A stretch of DNA of 64,000 bases from Protula sp. h YS-2021. Lineage: Eukaryota > Annelida > Polychaeta > Sabellida > Serpulidae. Position numbers and translations under genes: made by a program. The stretch is from the NCBI GenBank assembly GCA_949752745.1, contig OX457028.1:618420-682419 (forward strand), given 5' to 3'. A model generated the notes under the pieces. The model did not search any database. It worked only from the letters and a program-made list of their open reading frames with translations, and was not told the DNA's origin. This document shows positions 33,540-44,984 of this stretch, in pieces (within the stretch, counting starts at the first letter, position 1; each line of letters begins with the position of its first letter).

Positions 33540-34351
33540 TTTGCTTATCAAGCACGCTTGATATGACCACGTTTGCCGCAACCATTGCAGGAATGCTCCT
33601 TAAAGTAGCACGCATCTGGTGTGTGCTTCTTCACATTACACGATAGCATGCGTTAGCCTGCTCAAATGTCGGTTTTCCTTTTGTCTGACTGCTGTCGGGT
33701 ACCACCTTTCTTTAAAAAGGTTTACCGCTTTAGCTTTGCTTATATCGCTGGCATCAACATTTGCCTGTTCAATGGTGACAACAATTTTCATATCTTTATC
33801 TAGATCTCGATCCGATTTTGTCAGCAGTTTCTTTTGTAGATTTGAGTCTGCCAGTCCATATACAAAGCAATCAACTAGTCTATTTTCTAAGTCGGCTCCG
33901 AATTTACATTTTAAGCTAAGATCTTTCAGAGCTGCTAGAAAATCCTGTATGCTCTCACCACTTTGTTGTTTGCGGTTTTGAAGCCGAAAGCGTTCTGCGG
34001 TCTTGTTGACTTTTGCCGCACGTGTGTGCGATCGGCCGGTTTGTGTGGAAATGCAATATTTTTCATTAGCTTGAAAATCTTAGGACCAACCAAACTCAAT
34101 CGAGCAGGAGCCTTTTTCTCTACCGGTATCTCGTTAGCAATAAAACATTGATCCAAGCGTTCTAGATATGCGTCTATGTCTATAATGTTTTCATCGAACG
34201 GATCAATGCGACCGATTTTACGTATTTTAATTTGCTTCGGCCATTTTTCTATCTTTTGAACAATGTAGGTGATACCCGATATTTTTATGAATACATATCC
34301 ACTGCTTTTTACATTTTCTTGGTTAACCTTTTTAGCGTAATTTTCAGACAT
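33540..34351 (-). pseudogene. gag: gag of the outer gypsy element, frameshifted
   Basis: The start at 34351 reads MSENYAKKVNQENVKS (an upstream in-frame ATG at 34375 also exists but lies in leader-like sequence). Capsid segment GRIDPFDENIIDIDAYLERL is followed by a frameshift near 33970. It then continues in another frame with SGESIQDFLAALKDLSLKCK and LENRLVDCFVYGLAD. A zinc knuckle CNGCGKRGHIKRA lies near 33545-33590. This is a typical single-knuckle gag of the Mag lineage. Confidence 0.65.
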
Positions 34352-34820
34352 TTTAACTTCATAAATTAAAATCATTTAGGTTTCAAGCTTCTATTCATAT
34401 TAAATTTTCATAAGTTCGAAAATATGTTTATCCTCGTCGCCAAAATGTTTTGTTTTTTTATGAAATTAGTTCTCAAACACAGAAAATGAACATCATTGTT
34501 GATATTTATTACGAAGATAGAGAAACACGTGGTGAGTAGAAGTGATGCTAGATCGGAACCAAATCAAGACATTACAATACTTATGACCCTTTAAACGGCA
34601 TACTTGTACAAAGATGTAGGTTTGTTACCCTAAAAATCACAACTGTGATAAGTCCTTAGAGTTTACCATTTATCTTTTATTGTGGCAACTTGAAACTTCC
34701 GTAGCAAAAGGTAAACGGTCAGTTTTCACATCATCTGTTCATTATTTTTTTTTAACTTTATAGATTCGGTACAAATTCATGTTCAATATACAGCAAAAAC
34801 ATTGAAGCAAGCGTAATGTA

Positions 34821-36170
34821 CAGTCAATGGACGTAATTGTTCGTCATTTTACAAAATGACGGCCCATTGGTATCGTTTTCATTCTGAATTCAATATTCTC
34901 TGGTAATGCAATAGAAAATTGTCTTACCTTAATATTTGGTCAAATTGCCCTTCATTTTTATTACTTCCGAAATACGATCGGGAATAGTGTTGTATAAACT
35001 TTGAATTCGGGTTTGTGGTGTGTTTTCCCAGATGTGTCTGATTTCAGCCATTAGCTCTGTCTGGTTGTGTATTCGATTTACGGCTTCTTGCAGCTTTTTT
35101 TTTATATATAACCACATATTTTCTATTATATTTAAATCTGGGGATTGTGCTGGTCACTGTGTCGTATTGATATTGTTTTCCATTACAAAATTTTGTACAA
35201 TTCGAGCCCTGTGAGCCGGTGTATTGTCATCCATAAATACATAATTGTTTTGAGGAAAATGCTGTGCAATTATAGGCCAAAGGTTTTCGTCCAGTATATC
35301 TATGTATTTTTGACCATTTATTGTACCTTCAACTTTGGTAATTGTTCCTACCCCTTGATAGGTAACACATCCCCAGACCATTAAACTAATTATGTGACGA
35401 GGTGTAGGGCACACGAGTTGGGGGTTGTACTTTTCGTCGCCTTTTTTCCAAAAATAAATACGGTTATCACTTCCCAAAACTATTTGACTTTCATCACTAA
35501 AAATCCAATTTTTCCACTGTCCAGCAACTGACCAATGTTTTCTTTCTTTGCATCATTTAATTCTTTTTTTCTTGTTGACATCTGTAACTGAGCATTGTTT
35601 TTTGCTGGACCTCCGTTGATACCCTAAACTATTAATATTTCTTCTGATAGTTCTAGTACAAAATTTATGTGATTTTTGTTCATTAAATACACCAGTTATG
35701 TCCACCAAACTTTGTCTTCTATTTGCTTTAATGATCCGGGAAAGTTGGTTTTTGTCTCTTTCAGTAAATATTTTTTTCCTTCCTCTCCCAGTACGATTTT
35801 CAACACATTTTTGTTTTTCAATTTTTTTCAAAATACTACAAATTGTAGTCCGAGGTATATTAAAAATTCTTGCCAATTCTGAAGTATTTCTGTTGTGTTT
35901 ATAACTTTCTACAATTTTTTGTTTTAGTTCACTTCCATATTCCTTCCTACCGGAAGCCATCTTTATATGCTAAAATTTTACATGTAAAATCAAAACAACG
36001 CGTCACAATACTTTTAAGAACGTAATCTGCATTGATTTTACTATGGATACAGTCACTCATGACGTAACAATTACGTTGTCAAGTATTAAAATACAACGCC
36101 CTAATATAGAACACATGCGGTACCCAACGCGAACTCGTACAAGGTGACGAACAATTTTTTCCATTGACTG
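34821..36170 (-). mobile_element. Tc1-type DNA transposon (1350 bp) with TA duplication
   Basis: Terminal inverted repeats read CAGTCAATGGA...AATTGTTCGTCA at both ends (34821 and, complemented, 36170). TA flanks lie at 34819-34820 and 36171-36172. It encodes a DD34E transposase on the minus strand. It sits upstream of the outer gypsy primer site, probably inside or next to that element's LTR, so it is a further layer of insertion. Confidence 0.92.
34929..35960 (-). pseudogene. Tc1 transposase, full length with two in-frame TGA codons
   Basis: A single frame of 344 codons runs from ATG 35960 to the stop at 34929. The N-terminal paired-type helix-turn-helix domains (MASGRKEYGSELKQKIVESY, RNTSELARIFNIPRTTIC) and a basic GRGRKK hook precede the catalytic DDE domain: WIFSDESQIV, YVFMDDNTPAHRA and PDLNIIENMW. 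Exactly 34 codons separate the second Asp and the Glu, the Tc1 signature. Two TGA codons, at 35553-35555 and 35154-35156, interrupt an otherwise intact frame. There are no frameshifts. The enzyme would cut and paste the element at TA sites. Confidence 0.9.
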
Positions 36171-36174
36171 TATA

Positions 36175-38240
36175 TTGACAATAATGCGAAATTATAATAC
36201 TTATTCAAGTGATATAATTTTTGTGCAGGTATTTGTTTTGTCAGTCGTTTTGCCAATAGATAAAAAGACACGACTACACCAGGACCTGTCCTTCTTATTT
36301 ATTGACTTACTTGGGAATAATTGGGGAAATCGTAATTTAATTTTGAATTCTCAGTTTAAAACTACTTGAAAAATAAGTTTACAAATTAGTTAGCAAGTTG
36401 TTAGGTGAACTGGTGAGCGTGCTTGTGTAATTATTTATTATCAACTGTAAAAATTTGGTAACCAGACACCGCTTCCCTGCCATATGACTCTAAATTTTCT
36501 GATATTGCTATTTTTTTATGACGTAAGATTTGCTAGTATTAATCGATCACATATATCGACTTCCGTTTTGTAAATTTAAATATTGCTAGTTCCATAACAA
36601 TTGCTATTGACAGTGACGCGCTCTGTTCTTAGACAACTTCCTTGATTGTAACAGTTACCAGAAAAGGCATTGAGAAAAAAGCTGAGTGGTACTCTTGTCG
36701 GCTATTGCTTAGATATATTCATAAATTCCAGGTTTTGAGAATTAAAGATTCAAAGATTTGCAGATGTCAGATTTTACAGCGGTTTGATAAAACTAGATCA
36801 TAATAAAAAAACACGGATGAGTTTTAAAACATTTACCATATGGCTGCAAGATTAATATTTAAATTACTTAATTTATGGTATACTTAAAAAATATTTATAA
36901 TGTAAGTTAATACAAATGAACATTAACCTATCAATTAATCAAAACCAATCTGCATTTTTATGCAAGTTACTAACCTTGGTTTGGTCTTTTCGTTTTTCTT
37001 TTCTCTTCAGGGTAGCAAATCCAGTCAAAATAATTTCTATGAGTGATACAATAATTAAATTTACTGGAGAATTTCCATCCAAGAAAAAACGATGCCGTTG
37101 TGAACATCAAACTTGACGTCATAACAAATGATTTTGATGAATTTAGAGTTTGCTGTAGAATAGGAGTACGGCATGAAGACGGCTAAAACCCCATCTACAG
37201 CAATCGAAGCAAGCGTGTTAAGATAAAGAAAGAGAGAAATTCGTGTGATAAAAAGAAGATACTGTCAGGCACTGCGGCATTGTTCATTGTTCAACCATGA
37301 CGTCATCGATATATGTATATGAAAAGAGTGGTGCTAGAACCCGGACGTAAACAACTTTAATATTGCTAGAAACACCCCAAACACACTGGGTATTCTTTTG
37401 GATTTTTCAAATAGATGTATAGTTGTGATCGAGATAAAAATTAGAATGCATATTCCGTGTATTAGAGGATTTCGTTCAAAGCCATACACTATATTCACTG
37501 TCTCGTCTTGTCTCACTGTTGTGATTATTATATGCAAACTTTTCCTATCGAGAAAGACTATTCATCACAGGTATGGTTTTCAGAACAGCAACAGCCTTGT
37601 AATTTTTTTAGTTTCAATTTACGGAAAATAAAATACGTGTTCAAAATGACCCTTCTTTAGTAGAATAAGTCTCATTCTGTCAAAGCTATTATTTTCAATA
37701 TATAAATGATTAACAAATTAATTGATCATATGTGTAAAATTGTTTTAAACACTTTTCTAGCGAAATTATGTTAAAGTTGTAACGCATTAATGTCGGAATA
37801 TTTCTAATATTTTCAGATTATAAAATATCTCTTTTTACAAAATAATATTTTAGGCTCTTTTCAAGTTAAAGATCGTCAGGTTTATAGGTTTACTTCCTTA
37901 TTTTGTCTGGATTGCATCAGCAACCTTTCATTTAATGAGAGACTTTTGCCTATTTTACATCCTCTCCAAATACGCATAAAATAAATGTTTCATTATTTTA
38001 TAGCTTCTATATATACTCCAAAAAAAGTAAAATCCTTTAACTATTTCACAAGTTCTCCAAATACGTAAAAGTTGAATGTAAGCTTTTCACAAATTCTATT
38101 CATCTTTCCTATAACTTTCAATATGATATCATTGTGCCAATACCACTGTATACATACACACGCATTTTGTAAGAAATGCTATACGCTATTGCGTTATATT
38201 TATGCCTTTTTGTTAAGAAATAACATATTATGAAAAAATG
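36175..38240. other. No gene seen
   Basis: AT-rich DNA. A pyrimidine run ending in CAG at 37012 precedes an open frame to 37116, which could be an isolated exon, but there is no other support. Confidence 0.35.
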
Positions 38241-38266
38241 TTCAACAGTTTCGGATATGAATTTGC

Positions 38267-38332
38267 TTTAAACCGCCATAGTGCTGTTGTAAGTTTATAC
38301 TCGCGCGGGCCTGCACTGATGTACTCACTTGC
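38267..38332 (-). repeat. Partial tandem duplicate of the acetyltransferase last exon end
   Basis: On the minus strand this segment (GGCCCGCGCGAGTATAAAC, then CACTATGGCGGTTTAAA) matches the end of exon 3 (GACCCGCAAGAGTACAAACC, then AACTATGCGGGTTTTAAA at 38420-38353) with mismatches and a short gap. It lies immediately 3' of the stop codon. Confidence 0.6.
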
Positions 38333-38353
38333 CTCTGGAGCCGCCACTGATTT

Positions 38354-38498
38354 TTAAAACCCGCATAGTTCTGCAGTAAGACAATAGACTTGAGGTTTGT
38401 ACTCTTGCGGGTCTCCATTAACATGCATCCTCAACATATCTAAGACATGTTTAAAATTGCACTTTTTCATCAGTGCAACTGCATCTTTGTTGTGAGAC
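38354..38498 (-). CDS. Tandem GNAT acetyltransferase, coding exon 3 (C-terminus)
   Basis: The acceptor TTTTTAG ends at 38499, and the exon begins G-TCT-CAC so that exon 2's trailing TG makes TGG (Trp). The peptide SHNKDAVALMKKCNFKHVLD followed by MLRMHVNGDPQEYKPQVYCL ends at TAA 38354-38356. The N-K-D-A-V-A-L-M-K-K-x-x-F motif is the final helix-strand unit of the second GNAT-like domain (YitH/HolE-like). Exons 1-3 together give 939 coding bases, 312 residues. Confidence 0.85.
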
Positions 38499-38801
38499 CT
38501 AAAAATTGTGAGCCAAGTAATGTAAAATATTACATTAAAAATACTTGTTTTTAGATTCACATTAGTCTCTATATCATCGATTATTATCAATTATGACAAA
38601 ATAATATACTTTCTTCAAATTCACATTTATTGAATATTAAACACAACTTAATTATACTGTAAAATTTTTTTTCGACCAGTTTTTAAGATAAGTTTGACAT
38701 AACTCTTCAAGAAAAGTTCTGAAGAGTTAAAACAATGTTTGACACAACATCTAGTGTCCTTTCATAGTTTGCTTCAAACGAATTTGTGACAAATGCATTA
38801 C

Positions 38802-39097
38802 CATACTTCGACAGTTAAGTCATCGCCCTGCTCCACAACACATAACTCCTGCATAAGTGACTCAGATACAGGTAAGGAATCTGCATAAAGTGGACCAATC
38901 AAATGGCTCCGCTTTTGTAAACAAGGTCTTCGGCACCCAAAGCCTACAATATCTCCCGATTCTGACACAGCCACTATCGCAGCACCTCCAGGTATAACCA
39001 CCCATTCACGTAAGAACTCTTCACGCAGTGGGTAATCACTTGATAAAAAGCACTTATTATCATACGCTATGACGTCATCAAACTCCACATCTGAAAC
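38802..39097 (-). CDS. Tandem GNAT acetyltransferase, coding exon 2
   Basis: The acceptor CATAAG ends at 39098. A second AG seven bases on would break the frame. The exon (296 bases) continues exon 1 in phase 0 as VSDVEFDDVIAYDNKCF, then EEFLREWVVIPGGAAIVAVS and GDIVGFGCRRPCL, and SHLIGPLYADS. It ends at the donor ATG|GTAATG (38801-38800) in phase 2. The domain is the YitH/HolE-like acetyltransferase half found C-terminal to a classical GNAT domain in invertebrate proteins. The short intron 2 is 303 bases. Confidence 0.88.
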
Positions 39098-39432
39098 CTT
39101 ATGTAGCAAAATAGCGAAATTAATAATTGTCTTTCAAAGGGACTTCACCCAAAAGAGTACAAAGGTTACATACTAGATGATGTTTCAAATGCTGTAACAC
39201 ATATGTCTATCAAATTTGTAAGTTCCCTAGCTTTTGAGCTTAATGTTTGACAGTTTGACTGAAAACGTATTCATCTCATAACGTCTTTATTAATATTCGT
39301 TTCTCATTCCCTTAGAACAAAATTAATATGGTTCAGTATATATTTGACTATATAAATAGCATAATTTAAAATTTCATAAAAAGGTTAACGTCATTTTAAA
39401 GTGTCCCTAAAGACACAAAAATGAAAATTACT

Positions 39433-40432
39433 AGTTGGGGAAATGGGTGTTTTGGCCCACCTCATAATGACCCCCTAATCCTACCCCCTTAGGACATACT
39501 ATGTGAGGAACCCCTCTCCCTAGGCGAAGGGGGTTCTGGCCCACCCGTTAATCATTGTGACGTCATCATTCACGTGACCCACTAATACAATCTGTCCATC
39601 ATGTGTTGATCATCGTGATGTCAGACCTGACTAGGCGCCGTAACCTAACCCTAACCCCCAGGTCATACTATGGGACCTCCAAATAGGAGTGCGCTAAGAG
39701 CTTATGTGGAATGTTTCCAGAACATTATCCTTACGTCCAGTGTGGCGAAGTCGGTAGAGCATAGGACTCATGGTCGGATGACTGGTGACTTTGTGACGTC
39801 ATAATGACGGCATAGGTCACGTTACCCCACTCCTACCCTAAGGACATACTCTGTGAGGACCTCCCAGGACATACTATGTGAGGAACGCCCTACGCGGCAT
39901 AACCCTGAACCATACCGTGTGACGCCATGTGACTATGTGACTACCCCATAGGACATACTATGTGAGGACAGCTAGTATAATCCTGGACTATAGTATGTGA
40001 CTATCAAGGTTCGTGATTCGAGCCCACCTATGGGCGACACAATCCTGGACCATACCATGTAATTTTGTGATTATGTGACGTCATAATAGGCGGGCTAACC
40101 ATGGTGAAGAAGTGAGGACTCCCCTCCCCTTGAAGAGCAAAATTAAGCCAGCATCAGCAAAAAAAGTTGTATAAAAGTTGTAATATTTAACCGATTTGAA
40201 TAAAAATTTTACCGTTTGATCAGTTCTATTTCTAATTTTTACATAAGGTTTTCATGAACTATCTGCATATCTGGCTATAAGCATAATTTTTAGTAACTTT
40301 TTGAAAAAGTATATAACTTTCTTCATGTTTAACCGGTTCTAATCAACATTTTAACGTTTGATCCATTTATATTTCTTGCTTTTACATAAAGTTGTCACAG
40401 GCTATTTACATATCTGGCTATGAGCATATTTT
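39433..40432 (+). repeat. Left long terminal inverted repeat
   Basis: Segments in order: terminal AGTTGGGG block; repeats of AGGACATACTATGTGAGGA; a TGACGTCA-rich stretch; a short CCTAACCCTAACCCC telomere-like run (39650-39660 region); tRNA-like piece 1 (39734-39790); further repeats; tRNA-like piece 2 (40011-40045); then two inverted copies of the 160-bp unit (40150-40430). It carries small deletions compared with the right arm, including loss of the B box of tRNA-like piece 1. Confidence 0.8.
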
Positions 40433-40501
40433 TTTCCTTCCCAATCTTTTTGGGTGAGAAGGGCACACCATTCAAACATGTGTTCGAATGGCAAGCCTGT
40501 T

Positions 40502-40897
40502 GACTCTGTTTGGTATGATATGGTGCAAGAAGTCTACGATTAATATGATGCCAAATTTCAAGAAAAGGTTTCAGAATATGAAGAACAAGGGCTAGAAGAT
40601 GAAATAGCAAGTAATGACTTTCGATCCGTTTATAAGCGTGAACTAAAACAACTGTTTATGAGACTATTCAAATATACCCAACGTCTAGAATAAAGCGAAC
40701 ATTATCAAACCATTTTAGAAGACTTTAATTACTTTATTGATTAAAAACATTGTGAGTATTCAAAGGCACTAAAGGAAACTAGAAGAAGAAACGATGTATT
40801 CTTTGAAGAGCTTCTAGATGGGGAGGGGGAAGATGAAAGCAGCGACGAAGAAAGTGATATGGACAGTGAACAAAGTGAAACAGACTTATTTGACTAA
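40502..40897 (+). pseudogene. C2H2/acidic protein gene, copy 2 (N-terminal finger lost)
   Basis: The frame begins abruptly after the inner repeat with DSVWYDMVQEVYD, corresponding to the middle of copy 1, so the zinc finger and acidic hinge are deleted. Three in-frame TAA codons occur (40541, then after the RLE of the TQRLE segment, and after YFID) where copy 1 has sense codons. The acidic C-terminus and 3' AATAAA are conserved with copy 1. Because each copy is broken at different codons, the ancestor was an intact gene. Confidence 0.75.
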
Positions 40898-41084
40898 ACT
40901 TTAAAATAAAAGGCTTTGTAAATCAACAAATGTTGTAATATTTTATTGATTTAAGCTTTATGTATTTAAGTGTATTTAAGTGCATAAACAAAACTATTCA
41001 ATATCTGTTTTGCTTTTTTTCTGAACTGGCTGCTATTGATGATGTTGCTTCAACTGATATGCTGAAATGTGTTTTCAAACGTCC

Positions 41085-41285
41085 CCATCAACTTGTTGAA
41101 CAATTGTTGAACAACATGTGGAACATGTTCAACAACATTATGAACATGTTGAGCATTTTCAACAACTTGTTGAACACGTTAAACTTATTGAATATGTTCA
41201 ACATGTTCAACAAGATGCTGTAAGTTGAACAACGTGTTCAACCTGTTGCTGAACAATTGTTGAATAATTGTTGTACAACATCTTG
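41085..41285. repeat. AACATGTT palindromic cluster 3' of copy 2
   Basis: Repeated AACATGTT, AACAACTTGTTGAAC and CAATTGTTG motifs match the clusters at 22315-22420 and 23375-23535. Confidence 0.85.
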
Positions 41286-41737
41286 TTGATTAACTTCTTG
41301 ATCAATACCTTGACGTAATATGCTCCAAAAATAATTTGAACACGTCTTTGAATGGGCTGCTCCTTCGAACACATATTTCAATGGCCTTGCCATTCGAACA
41401 CATGTTTGAATGGTGTGCTCTTCTCGCCCAAAAAACTTACTTTTTTTAAAACTGATACTGATACTGATAACAATATTTGTATAGCGCATTGTATGGGATC
41501 TATCCAAGCGCTGAACAGTATAGTTAAATAAAATGGATATGATTTCTTGAACATGAAAGTTTTTAATTTTTTCTTGATAAACGTCCAATTTTGGCTCCTA
41601 TCTCAAATGAAATTGGTGCGAGTTCCATATATTTGGCCCAGGGACTGAAAAGCTTCTGCAACCGCATCCTTTGAGGTTAAAATGTGATGTCTTGAATAAA
41701 AATTTGTCAGCTGAGCGAAGTGAACGGCAGGTTTATA

Positions 41738-42900
41738 TCACTGTAAAAGATTGCTTAGGTATTCCGGTGCGAGAACATGCACTGCTTTGTATACCATCAG
41801 CGCTATCTTGAACTCAATACGCTCCTCCACAGGCAACCAGTGAAGTTGCTTTAGAACATGAACAATTCGTTCACTTCTGCGGGTTCCTGCGATGACCCTA
41901 GCTGCAGCATTCATCACTTTCTGCAGCTTACGAAGATCATAGGCATTTATTCTATGGAGTAAAACATTGCAGTAATCTAGTTTAGATATGATTAGTGCCT
42001 GCACTAGCGATTAAGATGCATCTGCAGTAATGAAGCGACGCATCCGTGAGCTAATTCGGAGGCTCATATAACACTGGACACATTATTTATGTGCGAAGAC
42101 ATGGTTAATTAACTATCCATAGTGACACCAAGGTTGACTGCAGTATGTGTTTTTCCAATGATGCTTCCATCTATGTCTATAGAATCAATGTTGCATTGAT
42201 TAAGACATCTTTTGGTGCCGATAACCATAAACTGTGTTTTCTCTTCTTTCAGCTTCAGTTTATTTGAAAACATCCACTTCCATACAGATTTAACTGCGCC
42301 TTGTATGTTATCTTTGAGGGTTAAGAGTTCTGGTACAGACGAAGGGTTTGCATTATCGAGCAATTGACCATCGTCTGCGTAGAAAATGTTGAATGGTGTG
42401 GTAACATTTCCAACAGGCCTAGTGTGTTGTTTCTATGCTTGCGGCCCGTAGATCGAACCTCGTGGGGCACCGCAGCTCATGTTAATAGAGTCAGAGTCTT
42501 GTATTTTAACACATTGAGACCTGTTGCGAAAGTACGACTTAAAACATTGCAGTGCCTTACCGGAGACGCAAAATCATTTGTGAAGACGATTAACTAAGAT
42601 CTCATAGTCAACCGTATCAAACGCGGCTGACAGATCAAGCAAACAAAGAAATGTGACCTTCTTGTTGTAAATGGCTTGCAGCCATTCTTCGAAAAGTTAG
42701 ACAAGTGCAGTTTCCGTGTTGTAGCAATGTCTGTATCCGGACTGTATTGGTTCAGCTGAATTGTTTCCACTAATATGTTGTTCCAGTTGAGACGATGCTA
42801 CTTTCTCAGTTAATTTTGAAACATAACTGAGATTGGATACCGGTCTGTAGTTTTTATCTTGGAATTCTGTCTAAGCTGTGCTTTTTGATTAAAGGCGTCA
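41738..42900 (-). pseudogene. LINE reverse transcriptase, fragmented
   Basis: Reading on the minus strand: CGAPRGSIYGPQA (about 42450), NIFYADDGQLLDNANPSS with the catalytic YADD (about 42350-42400), FSNKLKLKEEKTQFMVIGTK and NLGVTMDS. After a break, IISKLDYCNVLLHRI, KVMNAAARVIAGTRRSE, LKQLHWLPVEERIEFKIALM. These blocks are the CR1/L2-type RT palm, thumb and C-terminus. Stops near 42109 and 42600 and a gap of about 100 codons show decay. Confidence 0.8.
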
Positions 42901-43380
42901 CAATCGCTTGCTTGTATTTATCCGAAAAAAACGAGATAGACAAAGATAAAGAGCGCAAGTCTTGCTCGTAGTACAATTTATTAGGCGTTTTACAAACTCT
43001 GTGAATACAGGAGTAAACAACGAGAAGCTATGAGTATCCAAGCTGCAATTGTCGAATTCATAGCTGTCGCTAGTGTCGTTAAAGTTTTCTCGTATTTTGA
43101 CAACTTTGTTTTCGAACAATTTGCCAAATGCATTTGCTAAGTCGAGTTTTGATGAACTGTCTGGTGAGGGATTATCCTGGGGTTTGTTCATAAACTTATT
43201 CATTATTTTATACAATATTTTATTCCTTAATCGGATTTGTTTTCCGTAATAAAGGCGTTGAAATAAGTTTCCTTTGATTTCCTCAATTAAGAATAATATT
43301 CTTCTTGGGCTTAGAGAAAGGTCATTTTCATTTCGCATATGGTCTTCTTCACTCTCCTTTTTCGTTCCATTTTTCGGCAT
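42898..43380 (-). pseudogene. LINE linker between endonuclease and RT
   Basis: The open frame has LANAFGKLFENKVVKIRENF and FTPVFTEFVKRLINCTTSKT, the conserved lead-in to the RT domain in CR1-like elements. Confidence 0.7.
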
Positions 43381-43434
43381 TTCTGTTTTTAAGATCTAAG
43401 TGAATTATTGTACCAGGGCTTTCTGGGACGCTGT

Positions 43435-44364
43435 TTAATTTTCTGTGTTTGGACTGGCGCGTGTTTTTTCGAGGAGGTCACGGAAAGTCGTGTTGTAGGA
43501 TTTCATCAGGTCATCTAGTGACTGGTTTCGATTGGAGTGTATGCGCGAGTTGATAGTATCAGATTTCAGCAAATCAAAATCGATGTCTTTGATTTTCCAA
43601 TAAGCTTTAAAGGTTTTCGTGTATTTATTGGGTTTTACATTCAGAGTGCACTTGAATAAAAAGTGGTCAGATAACAGGCCTCTAATGATAGGCTGTCCAT
43701 GAATAAGACTGTCGTTGTCATGTGTAATTAATTGATCAAGAATATTGCTAGCTGTGTGAATGAAGTGGCGTCCGTGTTGTTTAAGGGAGAAGATATGCAA
43801 AATGTTAGAAAATTTTGATGCAAAACTGTCTATTGGATCATCGACATTGATATTGAATTCCCCACTTAAGATAAAGTGATCACTCGTGAAAGTGCACGAT
43901 TCTAGCAGTTCGATAAAAAATAGTCAATAAAACACTGCTGTGGAGAAGCTGGGTGTCTGTAGATAACAGATTTATGATGTCGTGTTCAAACGATTTGAAG
44001 ATACAATTCGTGTAGGATTGAAAGAACGTTTTCATAAAATGGCGGTACCATCTCCACGACGGGTTTGTCTATCCTTGTGGAGGCAGGTGTATCCTACCGG
44101 AGTTATTTCCTTCACATAAAAACCTTTGTCGTGCGAAATCCAAATTCCATTTATTGCGCAAATGTCCGAGCTTTTGTGTTCTACCAGATGAATCAGCTGA
44201 TCATATTTAGATTTCACAGAGCGTGCATTATCTAGCCCAAAGCTTGTAATACTTGATTGCAGCCTTGAATGATTAAGGGCGATCAAGTTGCTCCTATCCG
44301 ATTTACGGCCAGGCTTTTGTACAAAGTTTGATCTATCTGAAATGACTGCTCTTATCTTTAACAC
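43435..44364 (-). pseudogene. LINE AP-endonuclease domain, fragmented
   Basis: The first piece (44364-44032) has LDNARSVKSKYDQLIHLVEH, ICAINGIWISHDKGF, VGYTCLHKDRQTRRGDGTAI. The NARS and GGG-AI-like motifs and the E/W segment are typical, although the usual T-E-T-W reads N-G-I-W. A gap with stops follows, and the last piece (43800-43435) has HTASNILDQLITHDNDSL and GLLSDHFLFKC, containing the conserved SDH. The first catalytic Glu is lost. Confidence 0.75.
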
Positions 44365-44984
44365 ATCATAATAACAATACCATAGAATCTCACCCGCATT
44401 GTTGCGAACAACTAATGTTAGAAATGTTTGGCCTAAAGTACCTAGCCTGTTCGTCTAATTCATGATTAAATGTCACTTGTCACAATTTAAAATTCATATA
44501 ATCTGTCCTTTTTTTGCTAAAAATGTTTATAAGACGCGATGTTGTTACTTAAAATTAACGCCAAAACAATCCTAAGGTTTTTCTCGTTACAGTAATATAA
44601 AATTTTCGAATAGCTTCGATGTATATGCAACTGAATTTTTAGATACAATGAACAGCTCAATAAAACACGTGTGCTGCCAGAGGCGCATACAATTACTCAG
44701 TCAAAGATTGTAGTACTTGACTGCAGCCTGCAAACGTTATTAAAGTAAAAATTATGCTTATAGACAGATATGCAAATAGCCTCTGACTACTTTATGTAAA
44801 AACTAGAAATAGAATCTAGATCAAACGGTAAAATTTTGATTCAAATCGGTCAAACATTACAGCTTTCATACCACTTTTTTGCTAATTTGGCTGAATTTTG
44901 CTTTCCTGGTGGGGGGATCCTTACTTGTTCACCATGGTTACGCCGCCTATTATGACGTCACATAATCTCATGGTTTGGTCCAGG

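Larger units (their letters stand above)
26180..34446 (-). mobile_element. Outer Mag-type Ty3/gypsy element, split by a younger gypsy insertion
   Basis: On the minus strand: primer site TGGCGACGAGG at 34442-34432, gag (34351-33540), protease (about 33430-33120), RT (33066-32300), RNase H (32144-31635), and integrase zinc domain (about 31570-31354). Then comes the inserted element 26881-31348, and the rest of integrase (26880-26180). Removing the insertion and one target copy makes the integrase continuous from CPTCAQHI to the HIDHVGPF core. RT and RNase H match the K02A2.6-like/Mag lineage. Many stops and frameshifts show it is dead. LTRs were not delimited, and a Tc1 element lies in the region where the 5' LTR is expected. 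Confidence 0.8.
40447..41432. repeat. Inner inverted repeat enclosing the C2H2/acidic gene copy 2
   Basis: The left repeat 40447-40498 and right repeat 41381-41432 are reverse complements over about 50 bases (CACACCATTCAAACATGTGT in the left arm). The right side has two further variants of TTCGAACACATGTTTGAATG. This could be an independent smaller element nested in the large one. Confidence 0.75.
41450..44400 (-). mobile_element. CR1-like LINE inserted in the Polinton-like element
   Basis: On the minus strand, endonuclease (44364-43435), linker (43380-42898) and reverse transcriptase (about 42900-41738) are present in order. The 3' end is GCGCTATACAAATATTGTTA followed by a TATCAG microsatellite tail at 41472-41451. 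Such a tail is common in CR1/L2-group LINEs. The RT is broken by stops and frameshifts. No LINE sequence is seen outside this span, so it entered the core of the element secondarily. Confidence 0.85.

Noticed and set aside
34929..35960. Programmed TGA readthrough or selenocysteine in the Tc1 transposase
   Set aside because: No SECIS-like structure was evident, and stop codons are common in dead Tc1 copies, so nonsense mutation is simpler.
36916..37116. Possible exon after a pyrimidine tract
   Set aside because: No neighbouring exon, no domain, and AT-rich codon use; not supported.
39091..39097. Alternative exon 2 acceptor TTTCAG seven bases downstream
   Set aside because: Using it breaks the reading frame of the acetyltransferase; CATAAG keeps it.
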